Shown in pieces: positions 62,406 through 64,000 of a DNA stretch of 64,000 nt. Position 1 is the stretch's first letter, and each line of letters starts with the position of its first letter. The stretch is from contig NZ_FOET01000013.1 in assembly GCF_900110735.1 (NCBI RefSeq), positions 105,779-169,778 of the forward strand, given 5' to 3'. The stretch comes from Streptomyces radiopugnans (GTDB taxonomy: Bacteria > Actinomycetota > Actinomycetes > Streptomycetales > Streptomycetaceae). Both the position numbers and the translations under genes were made by a program. The notes beneath the pieces were generated by a model, which saw nothing but the letters and a program-made list of their open reading frames with translations, searched no databases and was not told the origin of the DNA.

Positions 62406-63368
62406 TCAGACCGTCAGGACGATCTTGCCGAAGAGGTCGCCCGTCGCCATCTTCTCGAAGCCCTCGCGGGCCCGGTCCAGCGGGAGCGTGGAGTCGATCA
62501 CCGGGCGGACGCCCTTGGCCGCGCAGAAGTTCAGCAGCCCGGCCAGCTCCTCCTTGGAGCCCATCGTGGAGCCGACGACCTTCAGCTCCAGGAAGAAGAT
62601 CCGGTTCAGCTCGGTGGCCGGCGGGTTCGGGCCGCTGGTGGCGCCCGAGATGACCAGCCTGCCGCCGGGCTTGAGGGACTTCACCGAGTGGGACCAGGTG
62701 GCGGCCCCCACCGTCTCGATCACCGCGTCCATCCGGTGCGGCAGCCGCGCGCCGCTCTCGAAGGCCGCCTCGGCGCCCAGTTCCTCGGCCCGCCTGCGCT
62801 TGGTCTCGTCGCGGCTGGTGGCGAAGACCCGCAGGCCCGCCGCGGCGCCCAGCACGATGGCCGCCGTGGCGACGCCCCCGCCCGCGCCCTGCACCAGGAC
62901 GGAGTCCCCGGGACGCACCTCGGCGTTGGTGAAGAGCATCCGGTACGCGGTCAGCCACGCCGTCGGCAGGCAGGCCGCCTCCTCGAAGGAGAGCTCCTTC
63001 GGCTTGGGCAGGACGTTCCACTGCGGTACGGCGACCCGCTCGGCGAAGGTGCCCTGGTACTTCTCGGTCAGGATCGAGGGCCGCTCGCGCGGCCCGACCC
63101 CGTGTCCGGTCGCGCCGATGACGGAGTAGAGCACGACCTCGTTGCCGTCGGCGTCCACCCCGGCCGCGTCGCAGCCGAGGATCATCGGCAGCGACTCCTC
63201 GCCCAGGCCGACGCCGCGCAGGGACCACAGGTCGTGGTGGTTGAGGGACGCCGCCTTGACGTCGATGGTCGTCCAGCCGAGCGGAACGTCCGGCTCAGGA
63301 CGCTCGCCCAACTCGAGTCCGTTCAGCGGCTTGTCTCGGTCGATGCGCGCGGCATAGGCAGCAAACAT
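62406..63368 (-). CDS. Zinc-type alcohol dehydrogenase / quinone oxidoreductase family protein
   Basis: This 320-aa MDR-superfamily oxidoreductase begins MFAAYAARIDRDKPLNGLELGERPEPDV. The GroES-like domain contains KAASLNHHDLWSLRGVG and ILGCDAAGVDADG. The NAD(P)-binding motif is VLVQGAGGGVATAAIVLGAAAG. The structural zinc cysteines are missing and the catalytic zinc position is not clear, which favours a quinone-reductase-like NADPH-dependent activity. The substrate is unknown. Confidence 0.88.
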   Translation of the reverse strand: MFAAYAARIDRDKPLNGLELGERPEPDVPLGWTTIDVKAASLNHHDLWSLRGVGLGEESLPMILGCDAAGVDADGNEVVLYSVIGATGHGVGPRERPSILTEKYQGTFAERVAVPQWNVLPKPKELSFEEAACLPTAWLTAYRMLFTNAEVRPGDSVLVQGAGGGVATAAIVLGAAAGLRVFATSRDETKRRRAEELGAEAAFESGARLPHRMDAVIETVGAATWSHSVKSLKPGGRLVISGATSGPNPPATELNRIFFLELKVVGSTMGSKEELAGLLNFCAAKGVRPVIDSTLPLDRAREGFEKMATGDLFGKIVLTV

Positions 63369-63497
63369 GATCAGAACCCTAGGCCGCGCCGGGCCTTCGC
63401 GGAACCGGGCGGCGGTGTGACACGCGCCGCTGGCCGCGCAGGGCGGCCGGACGCCGGACCGGCGCCGGAAGGCACCCGCCGGAGGACACCGGAAAGG

Positions 63498-63542
63498 CGC
63501 GGGGCGGTGCGGACCCCGGGCCGGGGTCCGCACCGCCCCGCG
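63498..63542 (-). terminator. Terminator of the ABC transporter gene
   Basis: A perfect 20-bp stem (63498-63517 with 63523-63542) with a 5-nt loop follows the ABC gene stop at 63557. Confidence 0.92.
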
Positions 63543-63556
63543 ACGGCGGCCGTGTC

Positions 63557-64000
<444 letters not shown>

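Overview
The window is about 72-75% G+C, with third-position G/C bias, GTG and TTG starts and GGAG-type ribosome binding sites. Gene content and order (ATP synthase, prfA-rpmE, rho, thrB-thrC-hom-lysA, conservon genes, CebR, DasR and HspR type operators) place it on a Streptomyces or close-relative chromosome.

Region 1 (1-29.6 kb) looks like conserved core. It opens with the tail of a cobalamin adenosyltransferase, a small membrane protein, a NarL-type two-component pair and a secreted three-domain chitinase with a DasR-like operator in its promoter. On the minus strand follow DUF2550 and the complete atpIBEFHAGDC operon. Upstream of that operon lie a WecA/TagO-like transferase, a low-molecular-weight phosphatase homologue whose nucleophile is Ser, tsaC, prmC, prfA and rpmE. 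An LCP ligase, rho, thrB, thrC, hom, lysA, the catalytic-domain-less ArgS relative NrtL, a stand-alone receiver and tRNA-Arg(CCG) complete the block.

Region 2 (29.6-50.4 kb) is more accessory. It holds a vapBC-like toxin-antitoxin pair flanked by a decayed and an intact copy of one gene. A divergent pair of secreted cell-wall enzymes shares an SH3-like C-terminus. Other genes encode a Nudix hydrolase, an AA10 LPMO with a perfect CebR box, an SH3 exoprotein, an AurF-like diiron oxygenase with a TetR regulator, a GH64 beta-1,3-glucanase behind LacI-type palindromes and a secreted coiled-coil protein. The segment ends with a full conservon (cvnA-D) followed by a styrene-monooxygenase-like flavoprotein, and a PP2C-type phosphatase.

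Region 3 (50.5-64 kb) returns to core genes: lon with an HspR (HAIR) site, a spermidine-synthase-like protein, an OmpR-type two-component system, kgd/sucA (2-oxoglutarate dehydrogenase E1 with fused E2 domain), DUF6104, a DUF4097-PadR operon with tandem operators, a zinc-type alcohol dehydrogenase family protein, and the start of an amino-acid ABC transporter operon truncated by the window edge.

Three polysaccharide-degrading enzymes (chitinase, LPMO, beta-1,3-glucanase) are dispersed but each carries a recognisable sugar-responsive operator. Stress-linked promoters stand out: a sigma-R type promoter at rpmE, a possible one at rho, HAIR at lon and a Rex-like site at the atp operon. All functional calls come from reading the sequence; no database search was run.
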